A stretch of 7,568 nucleotides of DNA, taken from Fidelibacterota bacterium (GTDB lineage: Bacteria > Marinisomatota > Marinisomatia > SCGC-AAA003-L08 > TMED161). This document shows, piece by piece, positions 1 through 5,934 of the stretch. The notes under the pieces were generated by a model. The model had not been told where the DNA came from. It was given only the letters and a program-made list of their open reading frames with translations, and ran no database searches. Where the stretch lies: contig PCDA01000002.1 in NCBI GenBank assembly GCA_002591605.1, positions 1-7,568 on the forward strand, read 5' to 3'. Made by a program: the position numbers and the translations under genes. The first letter of the stretch is position 1. Each line of letters opens with the position of its first letter.

Positions 1-231
1 AATTTGAATCTTAAATATGATAAATTTTTATCATATGTATTTATAACTCCAAATTTCCATCGTCTTCATCATGTGAATGATGAGCAAGTAGCAGGTTGTA
101 ACTTTGGAAATATTTTCTCAGTTTGGGATCATATTTTCGGAACAGCTTTGATTAGTGATGATTGGCAAAAATCTCCAAAAGGTGAATATATTAGTTGGAA
201 AAAATTTCCCCGAAGAATAATTGGTTTTTAA
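1..231 (+). CDS. Sterol desaturase / fatty-acid hydroxylase family protein, C-terminal end (5' truncated)
   Basis: This is the last ~76 codons of a gene whose start lies left of the window; the frame is open from base 1 and ends at TAA 229-231. The family consists of integral-membrane di-iron enzymes that hydroxylate or desaturate lipid, sterol or carotenoid chains using clustered histidines. The visible part carries the final histidine box HRLHH, preceded by TPNF, and then the typical NFG...VWDHIFGT stretch, which together are characteristic of the family's C-terminus. The substrate cannot be deduced from this fragment, and the N-terminal membrane segments and the first histidine boxes are outside the window. 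A TTG at base 4 could formally act as a start, but the protein would lack all membrane segments, so truncation by the window edge is the right reading. The gene converges on the minus-strand tRNA remnant and caspase operon that follow. Confidence 0.85.
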   Translation, partial: NLNLKYDKFLSYVFITPNFHRLHHVNDEQVAGCNFGNIFSVWDHIFGTALISDDWQKSPKGEYISWKKFPRRIIGF

Positions 232-263
232 AAAAGAGGCCCCTTGATTTTGCTAAAGGCTTT
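231..263 (-). terminator. Degenerate copy of the tRNA-Phe intrinsic terminator
   Basis: Read on the minus strand, an imperfect stem (GCCTTT against AAGGGGC with one bulge) is followed by a run of six T (complement of 230-235). It aligns with the intact tRNA-Phe terminator at 4966-4997: both share GCCCCT-GAT on the plus strand and both sit a few bases past the tRNA 3' end. It is the only T-tailed stem on the minus strand after the caspase stop codon at 356, so it could now end transcription of the caspase operon. The stem is weaker than that of the intact copy, so function is uncertain. Confidence 0.5.
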
Positions 264-267
264 AAGG

Positions 268-299
268 TGTTCAGGGACAGAGTCGAACCGCCGATACGA
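268..299 (-). pseudogene. tRNA-Phe 3' half remnant (direct repeat of the intact tRNA at 5003-5034)
   Basis: These 32 bases align without gaps to the 3' part of the intact tRNA-Phe gene (tRNA positions about 42-73), with 5 mismatches, in the same orientation and 4735 bp away. The T-arm is preserved: GGCGG, then a TTCGACT loop, then CTGTC, still pairable through two G-U wobbles. Similarity stops abruptly at 299-300; there is no anticodon loop, D-arm or 5' acceptor strand, so this cannot make a tRNA. The tRNA-like similarity also continues past the 3' end into the terminator. It is most simply the displaced 3' end of a tRNA gene into which DNA was inserted. A decayed tandem copy of the tRNA is the alternative. 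Confidence 0.8.
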
Positions 300-300
300 A

Positions 301-353
301 TTTAAATTTCTTTATAATTTTTATATAATTATAAAATCATTTATCAATTTAAA
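301..353. repeat. Nested AT-only inverted repeats after the caspase gene
   Basis: There is an inner perfect 9-bp inverted repeat (TTTATAATT at 311-319 and AATTATAAA at 327-335, 7-base loop) and an outer 8-bp pair (TTTAAATT at 301-308 and AATTTAAA at 346-353). It lies immediately downstream of the caspase-like stop codon. A stem made only of A-T pairs is weak and not followed by a clear T-run, so it may be an accessory 3' end structure or simply a product of the AT-rich composition. Confidence 0.3.
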
Positions 354-355
354 GC

Positions 356-3300
356 TTAATCATATTTAGTTAAAACTCTGTCTTTATTTGGTGAATTTAA
401 TATAGGATTCTGTTCTCTGTCAATTGTACCTGCAGTTTGAGATACATTCAATTCTAAGTACTGACCAAGTTCATCTATGGTCAATTCTCCATTACTATTT
501 AAATCTGCAGCACCTTTTATACCCTTCATTAAAAAGTAAGAAAATAAACCATGTTTCTTTTCTTCCCAAGCTGACGAAATTTCGTTTCCTGAAGCCGCCG
601 AAAAAACTGTTATATTTTGTGCAAAATCTGATTCAAATTCAATGAAAATTGGTCTTGCATTAGCCAATAAAGCTTCGCTGTCCCTGTTTGCTCCTGAAAA
701 ACATGCGTCTAAAAAAATTGTTGTAGATTTTGTTCTGAAATTTGAGAGATTTTTATACAAATCATCTAATGAATACCCTGTTTGAGAAGCATAATTGGGG
801 TCACCATCGTAAGGTATAAGAAAACTTTTATTTTTTTCATAGCTTGGAGCACCATGGCCTGCATAAAATACAAATAGCTCAGTTTTATCTTCAATTATAC
901 GTTTATCAATCCAACCTCTTTCTGAAAATACTTTATCAAACTGTGCTTTACCAACATCATCATCCAATTTGAAATATATTTTATCAGAAGGAATCCCAAG
1001 TGTTTTAATCATATATTCTTTCATTAAAGTAGCATCTCTCCTTGCAAAACTAACATTAGAAACATTTTTATAGTTTTCTATACCAAATATTATAGCAAGG
1101 GCATTTTCATTGATATTTTTTGAAACGGGAATATTTTCCTCTATATCTACTTTTAGTTTACTAGGATTTATAATTGCAACATCATTTTGAGTACCTTGAA
1201 ATGATATTTGTTTAAGCATCGCTTGTCTTTTATCTATCTCTAAAGTTAATATCTCAGTCACAGAAAACTTAGAGCGCAACTCATCAATATCTATTTCTAT
1301 ATCAATAATATCATCAACTCTATTATTTGTTAATAACGTGAAGGTTAAATCACTATACTCACCAGGTAATAATGAACTGATTTCAAAGGTTTCTTGCGAG
1401 TCCGGATGAAGAAAAATATTTTTAACTTTATCTTGAATAATTTTAGCTTTAATATTTTTTGCTATACCCTGTCCTGTGTTTTGGATTCTAGCAGTTATAT
1501 CTGCCGATTCACCCTTTTGTACCTTACCGTCACCATTTTGATCAATAAAACCAAAATCTACTAATTCAATTTTAGGCTTTCTCAAAGCTCTTACTTCAGC
1601 ATTAAAGTTTAGGGGTGAGGGTTCATATCCTTGAGATTCTAAAAAAGTAATAGAATAATTAACCTCGCCATGTTTTACATTTTCTGGCACTACAATTTGA
1701 AAATTTTCTGTTCTACTTTCTCCAGGAGGTATCGAATTAATTAAAGCCGAAACATCTGAATATAGCATTGGTCCAGCTTCTTGAGACATACTAATTCTAA
1801 TTGATTTTGCCTCTCCTTGACCATTATTTTTTAATGTTACAATCAGATTAGCTACTTCTTCAGCATCAAGATATCCTTCACCACTAGGCTCTACTAATTT
1901 TAAATCGGCTTCTAAGCTTGGTGGATTTGAAACAGGGTTTATTGCAAAAGTTGGAACTGCACCTTCCCATGATAAGATTTCATTATTTTTTTTATTTATT
2001 AAAGCAAGATCATCATAGTCTTCAATCCATTTTCCATCTAAAGTGGGTTTGATAACTTTGATTATCTTATAATCATTTATATTTGATTTAAATTTTTCAG
2101 CTTTGTTTATAGGTACAACAAGTTTTTTGGTAATATTTTCCGATGGGATTGTAAATGTAAATGTTTGTCTATCTGCATCATATTGAGAAATTGAATAATC
2201 ATAAGATCTTTCAAATGAAATCTTATCAATAATTGCTTCCATTTCTCTTTTAATCTTAATTTTTTTGACTTCATTTTTTTCTTTTCTTTCAGCCAATTGT
2301 TGTTGATAATTACTAAAAAAGGCCCTTCTAGATAAATCTTCTTTTTTTTGTCTCTTTTGATAATCAATTGAATTTTCAAATTCCCCCTTTGGTTTTCCAA
2401 TAGTATTTAAATTTTTAGCAAGTTCATAATCCAAATCGTCTTTTTTAAATGGTTTGTAATAATCATCTTGTTTGGTTAGTAAACTAAAATAGTTTTCAAG
2501 GTTTTCATTTTTTTTAATTAAAGTTTTAAGTTTATCAAAATTAATATTTTCTATAGTTTCTTTTACATACTCAGTATTTTCTGTTTGTTGTGGTTTATAA
2601 TCAAATTTAAAACCACCTGAAAGGCCTGCTACAAGTACCACAGGGGGACCAATACCATATATGGCAGTAGATATTCCTGTCCAGATTACATTTTCTAGAT
2701 TATATAGCGATCCTCGTGATGATACATTCCTAAATTTTATTGTTTCAAGTTTATGGTTATTTGAATCATAAATTGTATATTCCGAATTAATTATTTTTTT
2801 GGAATAGTAATTTTTTCGTAAAGATAGTTTTGAATTAACTTGGTCAGGTATAAACCCGCCAGATATCATTCCAGCTAGTAAAACTTTATCTAAAAATTTA
2901 GTAAAAGCAGTTCCACTAGTGGCATCCGTGTATCCTGAAGTCGCAATAGCTGAAATCCAGTCAAATTCAGGAAAAGCAGCTAAACCTAATCCTACAATTG
3001 CAAATCTAGCCCATGTAGGAATACCAGGTTGAACTTTATGTTTAGTTGATATTTTAAATAACGCTTTATCTGATTGATCTTTTTTGAAATTAGCAATTTT
3101 AAAAAAATGCTCATTAACAATACCATGCTTCACTGATACTGGAATTTTAGGAATATTAATATCTCCATCAGGATATCTTAGTTCACTATAAGAACTTATT
3201 TCAGAATCAATTTTTGGACAATATTTAATATACCAAGGTCCTTTACACTTTCCAGATAAACAATCTTTAGAGTTATCCCTATCTCTAATATCTACACATT

Positions 3301-3406
3301 CATAAATAATAGTTTCGGCTTGATTAATTTCAGAATAGTCATATGATAGCAATATCGAAAATAATAAAAATACATTAATTAGTTTTTTAATAAATGTATA
3401 ACTCAT
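356..3406 (-). CDS. Large exported caspase-like (peptidase C14) protein with calcium-loop repeats
   Basis: The protein has 1016 residues. The C-terminal domain (about 768-1012) is caspase-like: the first strand ALAIIFGIENY, the catalytic His851 in FYAGHG and the catalytic Cys902 in FLDACFSG are all intact, so it should be an active cysteine protease. An EF-hand-type loop follows at 968-979 (D, N, N, G, E at calcium-ligand positions). Residues about 501-605 and 612-722 are two related beta-rich repeats of the CARDB/NEW3-like type, each opening with a calcium-type loop: degenerate at 506-517, perfect D-N-D-G-E at 622-633. The N-terminus has a signal-like helix (about 5-21), four cysteines (37, 49, 54, 63), then hydrophobic stretches at about 133-155, 171-187 and 239-266. 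Residues about 345-395 are highly charged and probably helical. I do not recognise the region 23-495. The start ATG has an AGGA at 3413-3416, six bases upstream, overlapping the stop of the preceding gene, so the two are an operon and may be translationally coupled. Location (periplasm or envelope) and calcium response are inferred; substrate unknown. Confidence 0.88.
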   Translation of the reverse strand: MSYTFIKKLINVFLLFSILLSYDYSEINQAETIIYECVDIRDRDNSKDCLSGKCKGPWYIKYCPKIDSEISSYSELRYPDGDINIPKIPVSVKHGIVNEHFFKIANFKKDQSDKALFKISTKHKVQPGIPTWARFAIVGLGLAAFPEFDWISAIATSGYTDATSGTAFTKFLDKVLLAGMISGGFIPDQVNSKLSLRKNYYSKKIINSEYTIYDSNNHKLETIKFRNVSSRGSLYNLENVIWTGISTAIYGIGPPVVLVAGLSGGFKFDYKPQQTENTEYVKETIENINFDKLKTLIKKNENLENYFSLLTKQDDYYKPFKKDDLDYELAKNLNTIGKPKGEFENSIDYQKRQKKEDLSRRAFFSNYQQQLAERKEKNEVKKIKIKREMEAIIDKISFERSYDYSISQYDADRQTFTFTIPSENITKKLVVPINKAEKFKSNINDYKIIKVIKPTLDGKWIEDYDDLALINKKNNEILSWEGAVPTFAINPVSNPPSLEADLKLVEPSGEGYLDAEEVANLIVTLKNNGQGEAKSIRISMSQEAGPMLYSDVSALINSIPPGESRTENFQIVVPENVKHGEVNYSITFLESQGYEPSPLNFNAEVRALRKPKIELVDFGFIDQNGDGKVQKGESADITARIQNTGQGIAKNIKAKIIQDKVKNIFLHPDSQETFEISSLLPGEYSDLTFTLLTNNRVDDIIDIEIDIDELRSKFSVTEILTLEIDKRQAMLKQISFQGTQNDVAIINPSKLKVDIEENIPVSKNINENALAIIFGIENYKNVSNVSFARRDATLMKEYMIKTLGIPSDKIYFKLDDDVGKAQFDKVFSERGWIDKRIIEDKTELFVFYAGHGAPSYEKNKSFLIPYDGDPNYASQTGYSLDDLYKNLSNFRTKSTTIFLDACFSGANRDSEALLANARPIFIEFESDFAQNITVFSAASGNEISSAWEEKKHGLFSYFLMKGIKGAADLNSNGELTIDELGQYLELNVSQTAGTIDREQNPILNSPNKDRVLTKYD

Positions 3407-3412
3407 TTAAAA

Positions 3413-3416
3413 TCCT
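3413..3416 (-). promoter_or_regulatory. Ribosome binding site of the caspase-like gene, overlapping the upstream stop codon
   Basis: On the minus strand AGGA ends six bases before the ATG at 3404-3406 and overlaps the TAG (3415-3417) of the DUF4384 gene. Ribosomes finishing the first gene would sit on the start site of the second, which suggests coupled production of the two proteins. It also supports the chosen start. Confidence 0.55.
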
Positions 3417-4266
3417 ATTTTTTATAAACCAAGTATGGCAAGTTTAATTGCTCAATTTCGTTTCTTGAAAAATTTAAGATAAATTTCATTAATTCACTAA
3501 TAGCCATCTCATAATTACCCATTAGTAGGTCAAAACTTTTTTGTTTTTCTTTGTTTTTAGATTTAATAGCAATAATTAAAATCATTTCTGATGCATTATT
3601 TTGATTATCTGGAGTGTCAACTTTAAAATTTAATCTAGATTCCTTGCTTGGAATCCTTAGTGTCTCACCTGCTTTTAGAAAGTTATCTTTCAAAAAATCA
3701 TTGGGAAGAATAGCATTAACAGATTCATCACCTAAAATATTAAATACGTAGATGAAGCAGTCTTTGGTACTAGCAATATCAATGAAAAGTTCATCGCCAC
3801 TTTGATATTTATCTCTATTTAGCTCACCATTTAATATGAATTTTGAATCTTTTTCTCCATCTAACATACCTACTTTTGCATTTATTACTACCTTACAGTA
3901 AAATTTATTATTGATTTCTTTTAGGTCAATATTTATAACTTCTTTTTCCAAAATCATGCCACTTGATAATGAATTAATCAATTTGCTAAAATGGTCAATA
4001 CCAGTTTCTAAATTTGTTTCAGAAAAAAATGAAAAAGAGGTGCTTTTTATTTCAATGCCTGAATGATATTCAATGATTTTTTGAAGTGCATCCTTAATAG
4101 CATTTTCTTTTGCAAGTGACGGTGTTATATCATCATGTATCTCAGCCCATGAACTTACCGTATACCAATTTTTTTTGTATTTTAGCGGTTTAGGAATCTC
4201 ATTATAGAAAAAGTCAGATTCAGAAAATAAAACAGAAATAAGTATTATAATTATCTTGTAATGCAT
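3415..4266 (-). CDS. Exported DUF4384 protein with LPP20/FlgT-like N-terminal half
   Basis: The protein has 283 residues. A short signal-like hydrophobic helix (residues 3-14, IIIILISVLF region) is followed by an N-terminal domain at about 33-132 containing the A...A...AL..II pattern (AKENAIKDALQKIIEYHSGIEI) seen in LPP20 and FlgT-N type envelope proteins. Residues about 142-235 match DUF4384: LN....Y..GD.L.i.i, then a Tyr/Val strand FIYVFNILGDESVNAILPND, then a DNFLKAGE..RIPS stretch. In other bacteria DUF4384 is often fused to or encoded beside caspase-like proteases and Ser/Thr kinases. Here it is a separate gene, first in a two-gene operon, with only eight bases before the caspase-like start. 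No Shine-Dalgarno is evident before the ATG at 4264-4266; the leader is nearly all A and T. The biochemical role is unknown; a partner or regulator of the protease is the natural hypothesis. Confidence 0.8.
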   Translation of the reverse strand: MHYKIIIILISVLFSESDFFYNEIPKPLKYKKNWYTVSSWAEIHDDITPSLAKENAIKDALQKIIEYHSGIEIKSTSFSFFSETNLETGIDHFSKLINSLSSGMILEKEVINIDLKEINNKFYCKVVINAKVGMLDGEKDSKFILNGELNRDKYQSGDELFIDIASTKDCFIYVFNILGDESVNAILPNDFLKDNFLKAGETLRIPSKESRLNFKVDTPDNQNNASEMILIIAIKSKNKEKQKSFDLLMGNYEMAISELMKFILNFSRNEIEQLNLPYLVYKK

Positions 4267-4312
4267 AAAATTTAAAGTTTTAATAAATTAAAAAAAAAAT
4301 GAGAGGCTTAAA
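4267..4312. promoter_or_regulatory. 46-bp divergent intergenic region between the DUF4384-caspase operon and the LPP20-like gene
   Basis: The two start codons face away from each other across 46 AT-rich bases with a ten-base A tract (about 4290-4299). This is too short for two separate promoters with leaders, so the promoters must overlap each other or extend into the coding regions; joint regulation is likely. I cannot identify convincing -35/-10 pairs. Confidence 0.4.
4301..4306 (+). promoter_or_regulatory. Ribosome binding site of the LPP20-like lipoprotein gene
   Basis: GAGAGG lies six bases before the ATG at 4313 and fixes this start, which also gives a correct lipoprotein signal peptide. 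The divergent gene has no such site, so the two sides may be translated at different rates. Confidence 0.55.
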
Positions 4313-4900
4313 ATGAAATTTATTTATTTATTAGCATTATGTTTATTTGCTTCTAGTTGTAGTGTAAATGATAATTCTGGTCCAAATTTATACCCAGACG
4401 CAAAGCAAACTACAATTAATGAGACACCAGAATGGTATCTTAATCCTCCTAAAAAAGATGGATATAGTTACTCGACAGCTCAAGCAACAAGCAAAGACCA
4501 ACAAATAGCTATTGATAAGGCGGTTCTTTCAGCAAAGAATACTATGGCAGCAAATCAAGAATCAGAAATGAATGGATATATGAAAAGAGTACAGGAAGAA
4601 ACAGGTCTTGATGAAAGTTCTGAGCTTCTTGATCAATTTTCTAATACACAAGAACAAATTTTAAGCTTTACATTAAAAGATGTAAGAACATCCAAACAAA
4701 AAGTATTTGTTGAAAAGTCAGATAATGGAAAAAAAATTTATAGAGCATATGTTTTAATAGAGTTTGATGAAGCAGCTCGTGATAAAAGAATGTTAGATCA
4801 GCTGGAAAGAGACAAAGATTTATATGATAAAATTAGGACAACAGATTTAATAAATGAGATGCAAGAAAAAGTTGATTCATATAGAGAACGCAAGAATTAG
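4313..4900 (+). CDS. LPP20-like outer-envelope lipoprotein
   Basis: The protein has 195 residues. The N-terminus is a lipoprotein signal peptide: MKFIYLLALCLFASSC with the lipobox ASSC, so Cys16 would be lipidated after signal peptidase II cleavage. Residue 17 is Ser, not Asp, which by the E. coli rule favours outer-membrane sorting. The mature part has PEWYLNPP at 39-46 followed by a YSYSTAQATSKDQQIAIDKAVLSAK stretch (interrupted here by no gaps; residues 51-75) and a strand KIYRAYVLIEFDE near 141-153, a pattern typical of LPP20-family lipoproteins. The tail (about 155-195) is charged and probably helical or coiled-coil. It is divergent from the DUF4384-caspase operon, whose first gene has a similar N-terminal fold, so the two may belong to one envelope complex. 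Function in this family is poorly defined; the name is structural rather than functional. Confidence 0.8.
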   Translation: MKFIYLLALCLFASSCSVNDNSGPNLYPDAKQTTINETPEWYLNPPKKDGYSYSTAQATSKDQQIAIDKAVLSAKNTMAANQESEMNGYMKRVQEETGLDESSELLDQFSNTQEQILSFTLKDVRTSKQKVFVEKSDNGKKIYRAYVLIEFDEAARDKRMLDQLERDKDLYDKIRTTDLINEMQEKVDSYRERKN

Positions 4901-4965
4901 TTGATTTTATATAAATCTTTTTTCAAAAATCTATAAATAGAATGATAACTACACATTGGCTTCAA

Positions 4966-4997
4966 ACAAAAAGCCCCTCGATAAAATCGAAGGGCTT
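4966..4997 (-). terminator. Intrinsic terminator of tRNA-Phe
   Basis: A 12-bp stem with one mismatch (AAGCCCCTCGAT at 4971-4982 and ATCGAAGGGCTT at 4986-4997, AAA loop) is followed on the minus strand by a T-run (complement of 4966-4972). It begins five bases after the tRNA 3' end. There is no T-run on the plus side, so it acts mainly on the tRNA transcript rather than on the convergent lipoprotein gene. Confidence 0.85.
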
Positions 4998-5002
4998 AGA
5001 GG

Positions 5003-5075
<73 letters not shown>

Positions 5076-5082
5076 TAAAAAT

Positions 5083-5108
5083 ATTATAGCATATCATATG
5101 CTGGTCAA
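5083..5108 (-). promoter_or_regulatory. tRNA-Phe promoter with extended -10 box and a spacer palindrome
   Basis: On the minus strand, TGCTATAAT (complement of 5083-5091) is a perfect extended -10 element, seven bases before the mature tRNA 5' end. TTGACC (complement of 5103-5108) resembles a -35 box, but the spacing is only 14, so the extended -10 probably does most of the work. The spacer contains the perfect palindrome AGCATATCATATGCT (5088-5102), which overlaps the TGC of the extended -10 and could be an operator. Confidence 0.65.
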
Positions 5109-5238
5109 AAACTACGAAATAAAACTACATACAAAAAATATTTTATTTCATTAAACTTTTTCAACAATGAGGCATATAAAAATTCAGTGGTAAATTTTTT
5201 TGTTATATGAAGAAGAAATAGTTAATTTTGATTACAAT
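5109..5238. other. Intergenic leader of the rdgB-like gene, nothing clearly recognised
   Basis: The stretch between the tRNA-Phe promoter and the rdgB-like ATG is AT-rich. It should hold the plus-strand promoter of rdgB, but I see no convincing -35/-10 pair and no good Shine-Dalgarno directly before the ATG at 5239. The frame is open back to a TTG at 5200. Confidence 0.35.
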
Positions 5239-5868
5239 ATGGAAATAGTAATTGCAACACATAATAATGATAAATTAAAAGAGCTTCTCAAAGCATTTGA
5301 TAGCCATTTTAACGGCATAGATCTTTTAACTTTGAATGATTTTCCAGAAGTGGGAGAAATCATTGAAGATGGAAATACATTAGAGCAGAATGCACTTATC
5401 AAAGCTAGAGAAGTATTTAATTTAACTGGAATTCCTTCCCTTTCAGATGATACTGGTCTTGAGGTAGATGCCTTAAATGGAGCACCTGGAGTATTTACAG
5501 CTAGATATGCTGGTGAGGGATGTTCATATTATGATAATGTCTCTAAGTTACTTGAAGACATGCAAACAATTCCGGCTCCAAACAGAACTGCTAAATTCAA
5601 AACGGTCATAGCATATAAAGATAAAAAAACAGAAATGACAGCTGAAGGCATTGCAGAAGGATCTATTTCTAGAGCATCATCTGGAGATTTTGGTTTTGGG
5701 TATGATCCAATTTTTTTCATTCCTAAAGCTAGAAAAACATTTGCTGAAATGAATATAGATGAAAAAGAAATTTATTCCCATAGGGGAAAAGCTATTCGAG
5801 CAATAATGAATACATTAATTCCTCACCTTGAACAAGTTAGACAAATGACAAAAAAGGAGAAAGCCTAG
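5239..5868 (+). CDS. rdgB: XTP/dITP pyrophosphatase (RdgB/HAM1 family)
   Basis: The enzyme hydrolyses non-canonical purine nucleoside triphosphates (XTP, dITP, ITP) to the monophosphate and pyrophosphate, keeping them out of DNA and RNA; it is cytosolic and Mg-dependent. The 209 residues match the family's usual length. All signature segments are present: the nucleotide-binding ATHNNDK at 6-12, EDGNTLEQNALIKA at 43-56, SDDTGLEVDALNGAPG at 69-84 with the Asp pair 70/71 at the catalytic position, FGFGYDP at 151-157 and SHRGKA at 180-185. The ATG at 5239 is chosen because the family normally begins right at this strand (MEIVIAT). The longer reading from TTG 5200 would add 13 residues with no family support. 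It is followed 66 bases later by the sprA-like gene in the same direction, so the two may be co-transcribed. Confidence 0.95.
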   Translation: MEIVIATHNNDKLKELLKAFDSHFNGIDLLTLNDFPEVGEIIEDGNTLEQNALIKAREVFNLTGIPSLSDDTGLEVDALNGAPGVFTARYAGEGCSYYDNVSKLLEDMQTIPAPNRTAKFKTVIAYKDKKTEMTAEGIAEGSISRASSGDFGFGYDPIFFIPKARKTFAEMNIDEKEIYSHRGKAIRAIMNTLIPHLEQVRQMTKKEKA

Positions 5869-5895
5869 CGAATAATTGTTACAATTGTGTCGCTA
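5866..5895 (+). repeat. Imperfect inverted repeat spanning the rdgB stop codon
   Basis: Outer arms TAGCGA (5866-5871, containing the TAG stop) and TCGCTA (5890-5895) pair perfectly. The inner perfect palindrome AATTGTTACAATT (5874-5886) forms a second arm, with small unpaired bulges between. There is no T-run after it, so it is not a standard terminator. It may be a structured spacer between rdgB and the sprA-like gene, or an operator. It covers the alternative GTG start at 5887. Confidence 0.4.
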
Positions 5896-5926
5896 TTAAA
5901 TCATATAGTAAAACCTTTATGCGATA

Positions 5927-5933
5927 AAGGGAG
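5927..5933 (+). promoter_or_regulatory. Ribosome binding site of the sprA-like gene
   Basis: AAGGGAG ends one base before the ATG at 5935. The sequence is a strong match, but the spacing is unusually short. This leaves the start open: a GTG at 5887 in the same frame would give a signal peptide with a positive n-region but has no good ribosome binding site. Confidence 0.45.
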
Positions 5934-5934
5934 A

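Noticed and set aside
424..645. Plus-strand open frame inside the caspase-like gene
   Set aside because: It lies opposite the conserved catalytic domain, has no family resemblance and no start signal; it is a shadow.
2107..2400. Second minus-strand open frame inside the caspase-like gene
   Set aside because: It is a lysine-rich product of the A-rich charged region in another frame, with no sign of being coding.
3404..3417. DUF4384 and caspase genes as one frameshifted gene
   Set aside because: The gap is eight bases, with a clean TAG, a ribosome binding site, and a new signal-like N-terminus on the second protein, so they are two real genes.
5103..5108. TTGACC as a normal -35 box of the tRNA promoter
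   Set aside because: The spacing to the -10 is 14 bases, shorter than the usual 16-18, so it is mentioned only as a possible contributor beside the extended -10.
5529..5720. Minus-strand open frame inside the rdgB-like gene
   Set aside because: It is antisense to conserved RdgB motifs and has no supporting features.
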